Positions 1 through 8,791 of a DNA stretch of 64,000 nucleotides are shown piece after piece (the stretch's first letter is position 1; each line of letters begins with the position of its first letter). The DNA is taken from NCBI RefSeq assembly GCF_015864955.1, contig NZ_JADYWE010000003.1, positions 62,001-126,000 on the forward strand, written 5' to 3'. Source of the stretch: Salinibacterium sp. NK8237 (GTDB taxonomy: Bacteria > Actinomycetota > Actinomycetes > Actinomycetales > Microbacteriaceae). Made by a program: the position numbers and the translations under genes. The notes beneath the pieces were generated by a model that worked only from the letters and a program-made list of their open reading frames with translations, ran no database searches and was not told where the DNA came from.

Positions 1-377
1 CCATTGCTATCGGCGACGGGATAGCCTTCGCGCGCCCAGTATTCGAAGCCGCCGATCATTTCGCGAACCTCGTAGCCGAGTCGTGCGAACTCGAGGGCAG
101 CCTTCGTGCCGCCGTTGCAGCCGGGGCCCCAGCAATACACGACAACGGGCATATCGAGGGCGATCTCGCCGCTGGCCCGCTCGCTGATGTCCGCAGTCGG
201 CATGTGCACGGCTCCGATGGCGTGGCCTTGGTTCCAGGCCGCATCGCCTCGGGAATCGATCAACACGAAACGTTCCTGTGTCTCGAGGGCCGCTCCGACA
301 TCCGAGGGATCGGTTTCGAAGTCAAGCTTGCGTGAAAAGTGGGCGACTCGGTCAGCGGCAGTTGCGGGAGGCGTCAT
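1..377 (-). CDS. Rhodanese-like domain protein (3' end cut by window edge)
   Basis: The reverse strand from the ATG at 377 stays open to base 1, so about 125 residues are visible and the C-terminus lies outside the window. The visible part is a single rhodanese fold: an LIDSRG strand near residues 39-44, then a VVVYCWGPGC active-site loop with the putative catalytic Cys82 and a second Cys87. Rhodaneses carry sulfur as a Cys persulfide, or serve as redox or sulfur relay domains; the substrate cannot be told here. It is divergent from the pentapeptide-repeat gene. No signal peptide or membrane segment is seen, so it is probably cytoplasmic. The family call is firm, the exact role unknown. Confidence 0.8.
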   Translation of the reverse strand, partial: MTPPATAADRVAHFSRKLDFETDPSDVGAALETQERFVLIDSRGDAAWNQGHAIGAVHMPTADISERASGEIALDMPVVVYCWGPGCNGGTKAALEFARLGYEVREMIGGFEYWAREGYPVADSN

Positions 378-458
378 GGCAACACAGTAGTGGGGAAGCG
401 ACGGTGGTGTGGGGTAACTTCGATTCGCGAGACACCCTCACTAGGAGAGAGCGATTAC

Positions 459-1121
459 ATGGCAAAGAAAGCTGCGACGGCGTCACCGCTCGTGAACGCG
501 CTGATCCTCGAGAATCTGGCTGAAGGCGATGCGACCGAACTGCAAGCCCACGAAAGCTATGACGGCCAGCGGTTTGAGGCATCCGATCTCAGCGATCGGG
601 ATCTCTCGGGTGCCTCGTTTTCTGAGTGCGAGTTTTCCGCCGTGGAGGCCAACGGGGCCGACTTTCGGTCGGCGAAGTTCGTCGAGACACGCTTCGAGAA
701 ACTCAACGCCCCCATCTTTACGGCACCCCGCTCGAATCTTCGGGATGTGAGCTTCGAGGGATCTCGGCTGGGCTCGGCCGAATTGTACGAATCCACCTGG
801 AAGTCGGTTCGTTTTACCCATTGCCGTATTGGCTACCTAAATCTGCGGGGCGCCCACCTTCAGGATGTGCTGTTTGACGACTGCCTGATCGACGAACTCG
901 ACCTCGGCGCTGCCACGGCCAACCGGGTCTCGTTCACGAACACGCAGGTGAACACTCTTGATCTCACCCGCGCTACGTTGGCGAATGTCGACTTGCGAGC
1001 TCTTGAGTTGCGCCACGTCGCTGGGGTCGAGCATCTCAAGGGCGCAACCATCAACTCCTACCAACTGGCTGAGTTCGCCCCGATGCTAGCTGCCCACTTG
1101 GGCATCGTGCTCGAAGAATAG
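459..1121 (+). CDS. Pentapeptide-repeat protein
   Basis: 220 residues, soluble, no signal peptide. From about residue 35 onward the chain follows the A(D/N)LXX rhythm of pentapeptide repeats, for example DLSDRDLSGASF and ANGADFRSAKF, and continues to about residue 200. This family folds as a right-handed quadrilateral beta-helix; some members (MfpA, Qnr) mimic DNA and protect gyrase, but most have no known role. The start is the ATG at 459 because an AGGAGAG Shine-Dalgarno sequence lies at 443-449. An upstream in-frame ATG at 339 would run back through the neighbouring rhodanese start and lacks such a site. Gyrase protection is possible but not shown. Confidence 0.8.
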   Translation: MAKKAATASPLVNALILENLAEGDATELQAHESYDGQRFEASDLSDRDLSGASFSECEFSAVEANGADFRSAKFVETRFEKLNAPIFTAPRSNLRDVSFEGSRLGSAELYESTWKSVRFTHCRIGYLNLRGAHLQDVLFDDCLIDELDLGAATANRVSFTNTQVNTLDLTRATLANVDLRALELRHVAGVEHLKGATINSYQLAEFAPMLAAHLGIVLEE

Positions 1122-1151
1122 GTGCGCCCGGCGGGGAAGCGCTGCAAGGCT

Positions 1152-1179
1152 CTGCTGAGCTGTGGGGCTGGCTCAGCAG
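1152..1179. terminator. Hairpin between convergent genes
   Basis: A perfect 9-bp stem (CTGCTGAGC at 1152-1160, GCTCAGCAG at 1171-1179) with a 10-base loop sits between the converging pentapeptide-repeat and flavoprotein genes and touches the stop codon of the latter. No T-tract follows on either strand, as is common in actinobacterial terminators. It probably acts in both directions. Confidence 0.5.
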
Positions 1180-2453
1180 CCTCCGCCGCTTGAGCTGCAG
1201 CACACTCCAGTTTCCGGAAGCATCAGGCTCACTCGACCAGCGCTCGCAGTATCGCCCGCGATTGCTGCGACCACGGAGCGCACTTGCTCATAGCCAGTAG
1301 CCATAAGAAATGTGGGTGCTCGGCCGTAGCTCTTCATGCCGACCACGTAGACGTTCTTCTCCGGATGCGACAGCACGCTGGCACCGTGAGGCTCGACGGT
1401 GCCGCAACTGTGCACGTTCGGGTCGATGAGGGGCGCGAGCGCAACGGGAGCCTCAAGCACGGGGTCGAAGCTGAGGTGTAGCTCACGCAGGATGCCGAGG
1501 TCGGGGCGAAAGCCGGTGGCGGCGGCGAGAGAATCTACGGTCACAGCTTGTTCGCCATCGGGGTTGTTGCTGATCACGCGCAGTCGACCATCGGGCTCAG
1601 GTGCAAGTTCGGTAGTGGTGAAGTCAGTGAGCAAGGTAATCGCGCCGGATTCGACAGCAGCTTTGAGGCGCGTTCCGAGCGCGCCACGACCCGGCAGCTC
1701 ATCGGCAGTGCCGCCGCCGTAGAGGCGGCGAGCAGAGCGACCGCGAATAGCCCAGGTGATGTCGGTGCCGGGTTCACTGTCGCGCAGCTCGGCGAGAGCC
1801 AGCAGCGTGTTGGCCGCTGAGTGGCCCATGCCGATCACGAGGGTGTGCTTACCTGCGAAGCGCGCGCGGTCGCGGCCGAGAACGTCGGGGAGCGGGCCGG
1901 TGAGCCAGGCAGCGCTGTCGGCTTCACCTGTCGCGGGGAGTCCGGATGCGCCGATCGGGTTGTTGTGGCCCCACGTTCCCGAGGCATCGATGATCGCCGA
2001 GGCGAGGATGTCGTACACGCCATCAGCGGAGTCAACGCGAACTAGGAGCGGTCGGCGCTCGCGGCCCATGGTTGTGGTGGAGTCGATGCCTTGGCGCGAC
2101 ATCCCGATCACGCGACTGTTGTAGCGGATCAAGGGGGCCACTTCGGCGGTAGCGGCGAGGGGAAGTAGGTAGTCGCGCACGAGTTCGCCACCGGTGGGGA
2201 GCGCATCGGGATCGGGGGAGACCCAGTTCGTTTTTTCGAGAAGTGTGCGGCCGATGGGGTCAATGTTGTAGGACCAAGCGGAGAAAAGGGAGACGTGGCC
2301 CCAGTCGCTGATCGCTGCACCCGCCTGGGTTCCAGCTTCGAGCACGACGGCGTCGATGCCGCGTGTAGTGAGGTTGGCAGCGGCGGCGAGCCCAATGGGC
2401 CCAGCGCCGATAACGACGACGGGCAGTGTGGAGGGGGATTGTGCGGTTGTCAT
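1173..2453 (-). CDS. FAD/NAD(P)-binding flavoprotein linked to an ArsR regulator
   Basis: 426 residues resembling flavin-containing monooxygenase or pyridine nucleotide-disulfide oxidoreductase folds. An N-terminal dinucleotide-binding GxGxxG motif (VIGAGPIGLAAA, residues 14-25) binds FAD, and a second one (VIGMGHSAANTL) near residue 205 should bind NAD(P)H. The C-terminus ends VCCSSSGGGC, with Cys418, Cys419 and Cys426. Cys-rich tails suit thiol-based metalloid binding, and flavoproteins of this type occur beside arsR genes in actinobacterial ars loci. The start at 2453 has AAGGAGAGC just upstream. It is divergent from the arsR-like gene across a 98-base gap with a palindrome. A role in arsenic or antimony handling is inferred; the substrate is unknown and no efflux pump or arsenate reductase is nearby. 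Confidence 0.65.
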   Translation of the reverse strand: MTTAQSPSTLPVVVIGAGPIGLAAAANLTTRGIDAVVLEAGTQAGAAISDWGHVSLFSAWSYNIDPIGRTLLEKTNWVSPDPDALPTGGELVRDYLLPLAATAEVAPLIRYNSRVIGMSRQGIDSTTTMGRERRPLLVRVDSADGVYDILASAIIDASGTWGHNNPIGASGLPATGEADSAAWLTGPLPDVLGRDRARFAGKHTLVIGMGHSAANTLLALAELRDSEPGTDITWAIRGRSARRLYGGGTADELPGRGALGTRLKAAVESGAITLLTDFTTTELAPEPDGRLRVISNNPDGEQAVTVDSLAAATGFRPDLGILRELHLSFDPVLEAPVALAPLIDPNVHSCGTVEPHGASVLSHPEKNVYVVGMKSYGRAPTFLMATGYEQVRSVVAAIAGDTASAGRVSLMLPETGVCCSSSGGGC

Positions 2454-2504
2454 TGCTCTCCTTGAAAATCGTCGCCAGCAGCACCACTAGCGCTCGCTCA
2501 CAAT

Positions 2505-2520
2505 AACAGCAAATGCTGTT
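2505..2520. promoter_or_regulatory. Probable ArsR operator (inverted repeat)
   Basis: AACAGC-AAAT-GCTGTT is a perfect 6-bp inverted repeat around a 4-base centre, in the gap between the divergent flavoprotein and arsR-like genes. It lies just upstream of a possible -10 box TAAGAT (2539-2544), so a bound repressor would cover the -35 region. It also argues against the ATG at 2513, which falls inside the repeat. Confidence 0.55.
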
Positions 2521-2551
2521 GATAACAAAGATCCTGTGTAAGATTGAGCGC

Positions 2552-2917
2552 ATGAGTGAACGCGTCGATCTTCTGACTATTCAGAAGCCCACTTGGTCTG
2601 CCTCGGCCGAGCGAGCCCAGAGCCTAGCGCCACTGTTGCGCGCCCTCGGCGATCCCAACCGGTTGCAGCTCGTGCTCCTGCTCACTGAACGCCCTCACAC
2701 AGTGCGTGAACTCACGGATGCCACGGGCCTGAGTCAAACATTGGTGAGTCACCACTTGGCGCCTCTGCGCGACAATGGCCTCGTCACGGTCACGCCGCGC
2801 GGTCGTTCCAACGTCTACGAACTGTGCTGCGAAGCCTTCGCCGAGCCCGTCAAGATGCTCGCGTCTGTTGCGACGAGCACCGATGCCGGCGCTGACGCCT
2901 GCTGCGTGGTCTCGTAG
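2552..2917 (+). CDS. ArsR/SmtB-family metalloid-sensing repressor
   Basis: 121 residues from the ATG at 2552. The winged helix-turn-helix is clear: RALGDPNRLQLVLLL (residues 30-44) and the recognition helix TGLSQTLVSHHLAPL (58-72). There is no CxC in the DNA-binding helix as in the plasmid R773 ArsR. Instead there are two vicinal Cys pairs, Cys92-Cys93 and a C-terminal Cys117-Cys118, which could form a trigonal As(III)/Sb(III) site as in C-terminal-site ArsR proteins. A TAAGAT box at 2539-2544 puts the likely transcript start at or next to the ATG, so the mRNA may be leaderless. It probably represses both itself and the divergent flavoprotein gene. The inducer is inferred from family and cysteines. 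Confidence 0.8.
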   Translation: MSERVDLLTIQKPTWSASAERAQSLAPLLRALGDPNRLQLVLLLTERPHTVRELTDATGLSQTLVSHHLAPLRDNGLVTVTPRGRSNVYELCCEAFAEPVKMLASVATSTDAGADACCVVS

Positions 2918-2954
2918 CGGCTCGGAACAATCAGTGTGCGGGTGAAGATAACAG

Positions 2955-3027
2955 TGCCCCCGGAGGGAATCGAACCCCCGACCTACGGTACCGGAAACCG
3001 GCGCTCTATCCCCTGAGCTACGAAGGC
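2955..3027 (-). tRNA. tRNA-Arg (anticodon CCG)
   Basis: A 73-base cloverleaf on the reverse strand. The acceptor stem GCCTTCG pairs with CGGGGGC (two G-U pairs), the D stem is GCTC/GAGC, the anticodon loop TTCCGGT gives CCG with U33 before it, and the T arm is GGGGG-TTCGAAT-CCCTC. The outermost anticodon-stem pair is a C-U mismatch. It decodes CGG. CCA is not encoded. It stands alone between arsR and a transglutaminase-like gene. Confidence 0.93.
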
Positions 3028-3114
3028 AAGGGCTCCATCCTAGCAAGCAATTGCCACCTGCTATTAGCACGCTGTGGGGATGACCAGTTCAGCTTCTCAT
3101 GACAGTATCGAGCC

Positions 3115-3909
3115 ATGCTGCGTACCGTTACCTCCCACCAAGAACTTGACCTTCGTGGTCGCACCGAAATGGTCTTTAGCATTGCGGTGTCTGCGCGCTG
3201 GCCTACGGCATCCGAATCCATCGATTTCGTGTTGGATGGCGTGCCTCAGCAACCAACAGAGTTGGTCGATGCGCGCGGCACCCGCCTGCATTCGCTCGTT
3301 GCGGGGCCGGGGCAGCTCGTCGTGGACTACGCCGCCACCGTGGAGGAAACTCCCGAGCCCGCACCGGTTAACGAGATTGACCTCGTCGAATACTTGCGAC
3401 CGAGCCGGTATTGCGAGTCTGATGTTCTGCTTCCGAGCGCTCGTTCGTTGTTTCCTGCCCAGACCGGTCACGAGTTGCTTCAAGCAGTGCGTGATTGGGT
3501 TGGGGCGAACATGCGCTACACGCCGGGCGTTTCTTTGGCGACCGATGGTGCAGCCCACTCGCTGTTGGCGCGCCAGGGCGTCTGCCGTGACTACGCGCAT
3601 CTCACCATTTCGATGCTGCGCGCCAAAGATGTGCCTGCGCGCTATGCCTCGGTGTATGCGCCCGGTCTGAGCCCGATGGACTTCCATGCCGTCGCCGAGG
3701 CCTATGTTGATGGTGCGTGGTGGGTCGTTGATTCCACGGGGCTTGCTCCGCGTCAATCGCTCGTGCGCATTGCGACGGGCCGGGATGCAGCCGATACGGC
3801 CTTCCTCACCAATCACTGGGCTGACCTGTTCTTGCAGAAGCTTTCGATCACCGTCACGGCAGACACGCTGCCCATCGATGATCACCGGTCGCCGGTTCAG
3901 CTTCCCTAG
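3115..3909 (+). CDS. Transglutaminase-like domain protein (catalytic triad intact)
   Basis: 264 residues without a signal peptide, so probably cytoplasmic. The N-terminal half (1-110) is a beta-rich domain common in bacterial transglutaminase-like proteins. The papain-like core follows with Cys157 in GVCRDYAH, His191 in DFHAVAEAY and Asp206 in WVVDSTG, so the Cys-His-Asp triad is complete. Members act as cysteine peptidases or amidases rather than classical cross-linkers; the substrate is unknown. It is convergent with the lipoprotein gene. Contrast it with the TgpA-like protein at 44181, whose Cys and His are lost. Confidence 0.8.
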   Translation: MLRTVTSHQELDLRGRTEMVFSIAVSARWPTASESIDFVLDGVPQQPTELVDARGTRLHSLVAGPGQLVVDYAATVEETPEPAPVNEIDLVEYLRPSRYCESDVLLPSARSLFPAQTGHELLQAVRDWVGANMRYTPGVSLATDGAAHSLLARQGVCRDYAHLTISMLRAKDVPARYASVYAPGLSPMDFHAVAEAYVDGAWWVVDSTGLAPRQSLVRIATGRDAADTAFLTNHWADLFLQKLSITVTADTLPIDDHRSPVQLP

Positions 3910-3980
3910 CTGCCCGAGCTTTTATGACTGCGGCAACTGCCCGCGTCGCCGCCGAGCGCCGTGCGGCAAACCGGCGGGTG

Positions 3981-4607
3981 TTACTTCAGTGCGGCAGTGA
4001 CATCCGCAACAAGGGCGGTCGCATTGCTGGCGCGCGAGAACAGCGGCGAGCTGATGGTCGCCCAGTAGGGGCCGGTGAAGACTTGAGCAGTTCCCGTGCC
4101 ACCTGCGGACGAAAAGTAGCCAGCGTAGCTATCGGTGCTTGCACCAGCGTTCGTTTTGAGCGAGCTGATTGAGCTGGAGGCTGGTTGCGCAACAGAGACG
4201 TCGATTGTGGTTCCGCTGGTTCCGTTTTCCCAGCGGCAGGCCGTGCCCTGCATATCAACGGCCGCAGCGGCGGTCGATCCGGCTGCGGGGGTGAAGTTGT
4301 TCAGCAACACGTAATTGGGGTTGAAATCGTACATTTCCTGGGGCGTGATGAGTGCTGAGCAGGCAATGTCAACGGGTGTAGCTTTCGGGGCAGGTGCTGC
4401 GGTTGCCGTCGGTTCTGCGGAGGCCGTGGGGCTGCTTGCGGAGGCTGAGGCGGTGGGCGCCGTCGCGGTCGGCGATGCAGTGCTCGACGGTGATGTGGTG
4501 GTGGGCGACGCGCTCGGCGTTGGTTCGGTCGGAACGCACGCGCTCAACAAGAGAGCGGATGCGCTCAGTGCGATCACTGCAGGAATAACGCGAAGTCGAA
4601 GTGCCAT
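3981..4607 (-). CDS. Putative secreted lipoprotein
   Basis: 208 residues. A lipoprotein signal peptide ends with the lipobox LLSAC, so Cys24 should be lipidated after export. Residues 25-75 are a Ser/Thr/Pro/Ala-rich, low-complexity linker of the kind that spans the cell wall. The remaining 130 residues form a small globular domain with two Cys residues (in DIACSAL and GTACRWE) that could form a disulfide. This resembles small actinobacterial lipoproteins of the DUF3558 type, but I cannot assign a family. No operon partner is evident: argS starts divergently 100 bases away. Confidence 0.7.
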   Translation of the reverse strand: MALRLRVIPAVIALSASALLLSACVPTEPTPSASPTTTSPSSTASPTATAPTASASASSPTASAEPTATAAPAPKATPVDIACSALITPQEMYDFNPNYVLLNNFTPAAGSTAAAAVDMQGTACRWENGTSGTTIDVSVAQPASSSISSLKTNAGASTDSYAGYFSSAGGTGTAQVFTGPYWATISSPLFSRASNATALVADVTAALK

Positions 4608-4706
4608 GGTCCCATTCTGGTGACCTGAGACGCCATCGAAGTGCAGTGACCCGGCATTGTCGCTAACTGCGCCAGAAGCTCAGTCGTCACCCAGTACTCT
4701 TGAGGG

Positions 4707-6368
4707 GTGAATCCTGCTGACCTTTCTGCCACCTTGCTCTCTGTCGTCTCCCGCATTGCGGCTGACCGCGGCACGCCCGATTTGGGCCTGACCGTGAACG
4801 ATCTGGTGCTCGAGCGTCCGCGCAACCGCGATCATGGTGATTGGGCATCCAACATCGCTATGAAGCTGGCGAAGCAGCTGGGGGCGAATCCCCGCGAACT
4901 CGCGACCGAAATTGCTGAGCAGGCCCGCGCGATCGATGGCATTTCCTCGGTGGATGTTGCGGGTCCCGGCTTCATTAACATCACGTTGGATGCCGCTGCC
5001 GCTGGCGCACTCGCGAAGACAATCGTCGAGCAGGGCGAGGCCTACGGCCACAATGAATCCCTCGCGGGTCAGACCATCAACCTGGAGTTTGTTTCGGCGA
5101 ACCCCACCGGGCCCCTGCACATCGGTCACACCCGGTGGGCGGCTCTCGGCGACTCGCTTGCCCGCATCTTGAAGGCTGCCGGTGCTGAGCTCGTGAGCGA
5201 GTTCTACATCAATGACGCCGGAAACCAGATGGACAACTTCGGGGCATCGATTCTGGCGTCGGCGAAGGGCGAGCCCACTCCGGAGAATGGCTACCCGGGC
5301 GCATACATCACTGAGCTCGCTCAGCGTGTGCTCGCCTCTAACCCCGAAATCCTCGAACTCGACCATGACGCGGCCATCGCTGTTGCGCGCGAGCGTGGTT
5401 ACGAACTCCAGCTCGGCGAAATCAAGAAGTCTCTTGCCGCATTCAACGTTCATTTCGATGTGTGGTTCAGCGAGCGTGAACTTCATGCGGTCCAGGCTGA
5501 CGGCAAGAGCGCCATCGATACCGCCGTCGAGCGTTTGCGCGCTCAGGGCCACGTCGCCGATATCGACGATGCCGTGTGGGTCAAGACCACCGACTTCGGT
5601 GATGACAAAGACCGCGTGATCAAGCGCGGTAACGGTATCTACACCTACTTTGCCGCCGATGCGGCCTACTACCTGAGCAAGGGCGACCGTGGCTTCGCCC
5701 ACAAGATCTACTTGCTCGGTGCCGACCACCACGGCTACGTCCACCGCCTCAAGGCGCTCGCGGGCGCTGCCGGTGACGACCCCAACAAAGACATTGAGGT
5801 GCTCATCGGGCAGCTCGTCAGCATCAATGGTGCTCGCTTGTCCAAGCGCGCCGGCAACATCATCGAGCTTGATGACCTTCGCGAATGGCTCGGAACGGAT
5901 GCGTTGCGCTACTCGCTCGGCCGCTACCCCTCCGATTCGCCGCTCAACCTCGACCCCGAGATTCTGCAAAAGCGCACCAACGACAACCCCGTCTTCTACG
6001 TTCAGTACGCTCACGCGCGCACTCACAGCGTTGCTCGCAACGCGGGGGAGTCGGGAGTGGATCGCAGCGTCTTCGATGCTTCGCTTCTCACGAACGAATC
6101 GGAGAGCATCCTGCTTGGCGTTCTTGCTGAGTTCCCCCGCATCGTCGCGCAGGCGGCGGAGCTGCGTGAACCGCACCGCATTGCACGATTCGCGGAAGAG
6201 CTCGCGGGCAGTTATCACCGGTGGTACGACCAGTGCCGAGTCACTCCTCAGAACGATGAAGAAGTCACCGATGTCCACCGCACGCGCCTGTGGGTCAACG
6301 ACGCTGTCGGCCAGGTTCTTCGCAACAGCCTCTGGATGCTCGGGGTCAGCGCACCCGAGCGGATGTAA
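4707..6368 (+). CDS. argS: Arginyl-tRNA synthetase
   Basis: 553 residues, normal length for a bacterial class I ArgRS, which charges tRNA-Arg with arginine using ATP. The N-terminal Add-1 domain that contacts the tRNA D-loop is followed by the signature ANPTGPLHIGHTRW with HIGH at 138-141. The KMSKS equivalent is LSKRAG near residue 378, and a DALR-type all-helical anticodon-binding domain ends the protein. Translation starts at GTG 4707, preceded by a GAGGGG-like site. It heads the argS–DUF2993–lysA–hom–thrB series, an order common in actinobacteria. Confidence 0.97.
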   Translation: MNPADLSATLLSVVSRIAADRGTPDLGLTVNDLVLERPRNRDHGDWASNIAMKLAKQLGANPRELATEIAEQARAIDGISSVDVAGPGFINITLDAAAAGALAKTIVEQGEAYGHNESLAGQTINLEFVSANPTGPLHIGHTRWAALGDSLARILKAAGAELVSEFYINDAGNQMDNFGASILASAKGEPTPENGYPGAYITELAQRVLASNPEILELDHDAAIAVARERGYELQLGEIKKSLAAFNVHFDVWFSERELHAVQADGKSAIDTAVERLRAQGHVADIDDAVWVKTTDFGDDKDRVIKRGNGIYTYFAADAAYYLSKGDRGFAHKIYLLGADHHGYVHRLKALAGAAGDDPNKDIEVLIGQLVSINGARLSKRAGNIIELDDLREWLGTDALRYSLGRYPSDSPLNLDPEILQKRTNDNPVFYVQYAHARTHSVARNAGESGVDRSVFDASLLTNESESILLGVLAEFPRIVAQAAELREPHRIARFAEELAGSYHRWYDQCRVTPQNDEEVTDVHRTRLWVNDAVGQVLRNSLWMLGVSAPERM

Positions 6369-6373
6369 CTTTC

Positions 6374-7282
6374 GTGGCTTCCGACGACCAACCCGGCCAG
6401 GAGCCGCACGCGTCCGCTATCGACGACGGAACTAAGCCGACGCTCGATTTGGGTGCTCAACCGACGGTTGAGTTGCGTCTGGATGACACTGCAGAGCCTG
6501 AAGCAAAGTCCCGCCCCCGTCGCCGACGCTGGATCTGGTGGCTCGTGCTCGGAATTGTCGCGATCATCCTGATAATCGGTGTCATTCTCGTGGAGACAGT
6601 GGGTCGCACCATCGCCACTGGCCTTGTTCGGGACGAGATCGCTTCGTCGTTGAACCTTGAATCGATCGATGGTGTTGCGGTCGATCTCGGCCCCGGTTCG
6701 CTTATCGTGCAGGCCCTGACAGGCGGTCTCGATGTCGTGACGATCGATGTCGATAGTTTTGAAGTCAACGGACTCGAATCATCAGTGAGCGTTGTTGCTA
6801 CTGGTGTTCCGGTAGTGACCTCGAACCCGGTCGACACTCTCTCGATGGATGTTTCCATCGCGGGCAGCGAAGTGTCGAAGCTTGCGACAACGCTGAGCGG
6901 TACCGGGCTCGACTCAATCGAACTCAACGGTTCTGCCATTCGAGTGTCGACCGTGTTTGAGGTGTTCTTCATTCAGATCCCCGTCGCCGTTGATTTGGTT
7001 CCTGTTGCTGCCGGCGATGCGATCGCCTTCGAGCCGGAGTCAGTAATTCTTGGTGACGAGCAGATTTCGGTCGCAGACTTGCAAGCGAATGCGCTCGTTT
7101 CGGGTCTCGCGGGAAGTCTTCTTAGCTCTCAAGAGTTTTGCGTTGCGTCCTCATTGCCGACCGCGTTGACGATCGACTCTGTCGCCATCGCAGACGACAC
7201 CCTCCTCATCCAACTCAGTGCTGACGGCATCGCGCTCGGCGACGCAGCCTGGGAACAATATGGCGAGTGTCCAGCGCCGTAA
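6374..7282 (+). CDS. DUF2993 (LmeA-like) membrane-anchored protein
   Basis: 302 residues from the GTG at 6374, only five bases after the argS stop; the longer frame back to 6290 would overlap argS. Residues 1-50 are cytoplasmic with a basic patch (SRPRRRRW), then one membrane segment (about 52-74, WWLVLGIVAIILIIGVILV). The exported part fits DUF2993, a lipid-binding fold seen in mycobacterial LmeA, which acts in lipomannan elongation. Here the domain runs from VGRTIATGLV to the end and has the typical GGLDVVTIDV strand. Binding of an envelope lipid is the family expectation; the actual ligand is unknown. Confidence 0.75.
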   Translation: MASDDQPGQEPHASAIDDGTKPTLDLGAQPTVELRLDDTAEPEAKSRPRRRRWIWWLVLGIVAIILIIGVILVETVGRTIATGLVRDEIASSLNLESIDGVAVDLGPGSLIVQALTGGLDVVTIDVDSFEVNGLESSVSVVATGVPVVTSNPVDTLSMDVSIAGSEVSKLATTLSGTGLDSIELNGSAIRVSTVFEVFFIQIPVAVDLVPVAAGDAIAFEPESVILGDEQISVADLQANALVSGLAGSLLSSQEFCVASSLPTALTIDSVAIADDTLLIQLSADGIALGDAAWEQYGECPAP

Positions 7283-7387
7283 CCCGATTCAGCGCTAGCG
7301 GCGCCAGCCGTTAGAGTGGTGAGCATCCCCAAGGCCCGTGCGGACACAATCCGCCGTTTTCCGTCTACATCTCTGTGAGGTGCGACT

Positions 7388-8791
7388 GTGTTCGCGAACC
7401 CGCTGGCGCCCGAGTGGCTTGAAGCCCCCGCCGAAGCAAACTCTTTGCCGTCGACCGTCTGGTCGCGCTCTGCTGCGCGCGCCGAGAACGGCGAACTGAC
7501 GATTGCGGGGGTCACTGCCGGCGAGCTCGTCTCCCGCTTCGGCACTCCTGTCTATGTTGTGGATGAAGCGGATGCGATTGCTCGCGCCACCGAAATCAAG
7601 GCGGCGTTCGATGCCGAGTTCACTCGCATCGGCTCCGGAGTCAAGGTCTACTACGCGGGCAAAGCGTTTCTCTGCACTGAGGTCGTTCGCTGGATGACGG
7701 CCGCTGGTCTCAACATCGATGTTGCTTCGGCTGGCGAGATGGCTGTTGCGCTCGCAGCTGGCACGGATGCGTCGCACTTGGGATTCCACGGCAACAACAA
7801 AAGTCTTTCCGAGATCGACCGTGCCGTGCGCGCGGGCATCGGCCCCATCGTTATCGACAGCGTCGTCGAAATCGGTCGGGTTGCTGAAGCCGCCACACGG
7901 CACGGTCGAACCCAGCGGGTGCGCTTGCGCATCAATAGCGGGGTTCACGCATCAACCCACGAGTACTTGGCGACGGCGCGGGAGGACCAGAAGTTTGGTG
8001 TCCCGCTTGCGGAGGCTGAGGCGCTCGTGGAGCAGATTCGCATGCATCCTTCGTTGGATTTTGTGGGCATCCATTCGCATATTGGTTCGCAAATTTTTGA
8101 TACTGCGGGCTTCGCTGAGGCGGCACGTCGTTTGCTTGAGTTGCATGCTCGTTTGTCGGTGGTTGCTCCGGTGCCCGAGCTCAATCTGGGCGGCGGCTTT
8201 GGTATCGCGTATACCTCGGTCGATCAGGCGTTGCCGGTTGCTGAGCTTGCCGCGTCGCTGGCTACGATCGTTGAGGTCGAGTGCGCTCGGCTCGAGATCC
8301 CGGTGCCGATCATTGCGATTGAGCCAGGCCGATCGATCATTGGTCCATCGACAACCACGCTCTACACGGTGGGCACGATCAAAGATGTTCTCGTTGATGG
8401 TGTGGCCGTGCGCAAGTACGTCAGCGTCGATGGCGGCATGAGCGACAACATCCGTCCAGCGCTCTACGAGGCCGACTACTCGGCTCGCATCGCCAATCGG
8501 GTTTCGGATGCTGCCCCCGAGCTTGCACGCATCGTGGGCAAGCACTGTGAAGCGGGCGACATCGTCGTGCGCGCCGAGTATCTGCCCGGCGACGTCGAGA
8601 TTGACGACGTTATCGCCGTGCCAGCAACCGGTGCCTACGGTTGGGCGATGTCGAACAACTACAACTATCTTGCGCGCCCGCCCGTCGTTGCGGTGCGCGC
8701 TGGCCAGGCCCGCATCATTGTGCGCGGCGAAACCGAAGACGACCTACTCAGCCGCGACGCGGGAATTACACCATCGGGAGACTCTGAATGA
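7388..8791 (+). CDS. lysA: Diaminopimelate decarboxylase
   Basis: 467 residues, GTG start at 7388. It decarboxylates meso-diaminopimelate to L-lysine, the last step of lysine synthesis, with pyridoxal phosphate bound to Lys92 in VYYAGKAF. Other fold-type III signatures are IHSHIGSQI, the glycine-rich LGGGFGIAY and EPGRSIIGPS, all contributing to PLP phosphate or substrate binding. It overlaps hom by four bases (ATGA), so the two are translationally coupled. Coupling lysA with hom puts the two branches from aspartate semialdehyde in one transcript. Confidence 0.96.
   Translation: MFANPLAPEWLEAPAEANSLPSTVWSRSAARAENGELTIAGVTAGELVSRFGTPVYVVDEADAIARATEIKAAFDAEFTRIGSGVKVYYAGKAFLCTEVVRWMTAAGLNIDVASAGEMAVALAAGTDASHLGFHGNNKSLSEIDRAVRAGIGPIVIDSVVEIGRVAEAATRHGRTQRVRLRINSGVHASTHEYLATAREDQKFGVPLAEAEALVEQIRMHPSLDFVGIHSHIGSQIFDTAGFAEAARRLLELHARLSVVAPVPELNLGGGFGIAYTSVDQALPVAELAASLATIVEVECARLEIPVPIIAIEPGRSIIGPSTTTLYTVGTIKDVLVDGVAVRKYVSVDGGMSDNIRPALYEADYSARIANRVSDAAPELARIVGKHCEAGDIVVRAEYLPGDVEIDDVIAVPATGAYGWAMSNNYNYLARPPVVAVRAGQARIIVRGETEDDLLSRDAGITPSGDSE

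Noticed and set aside
4680..6278. A 532-codon reverse-strand frame opposite argS
   Set aside because: It is a shadow of a gene with unmistakable ArgRS motifs; the reverse translation has no family signature and no ribosome-binding site.
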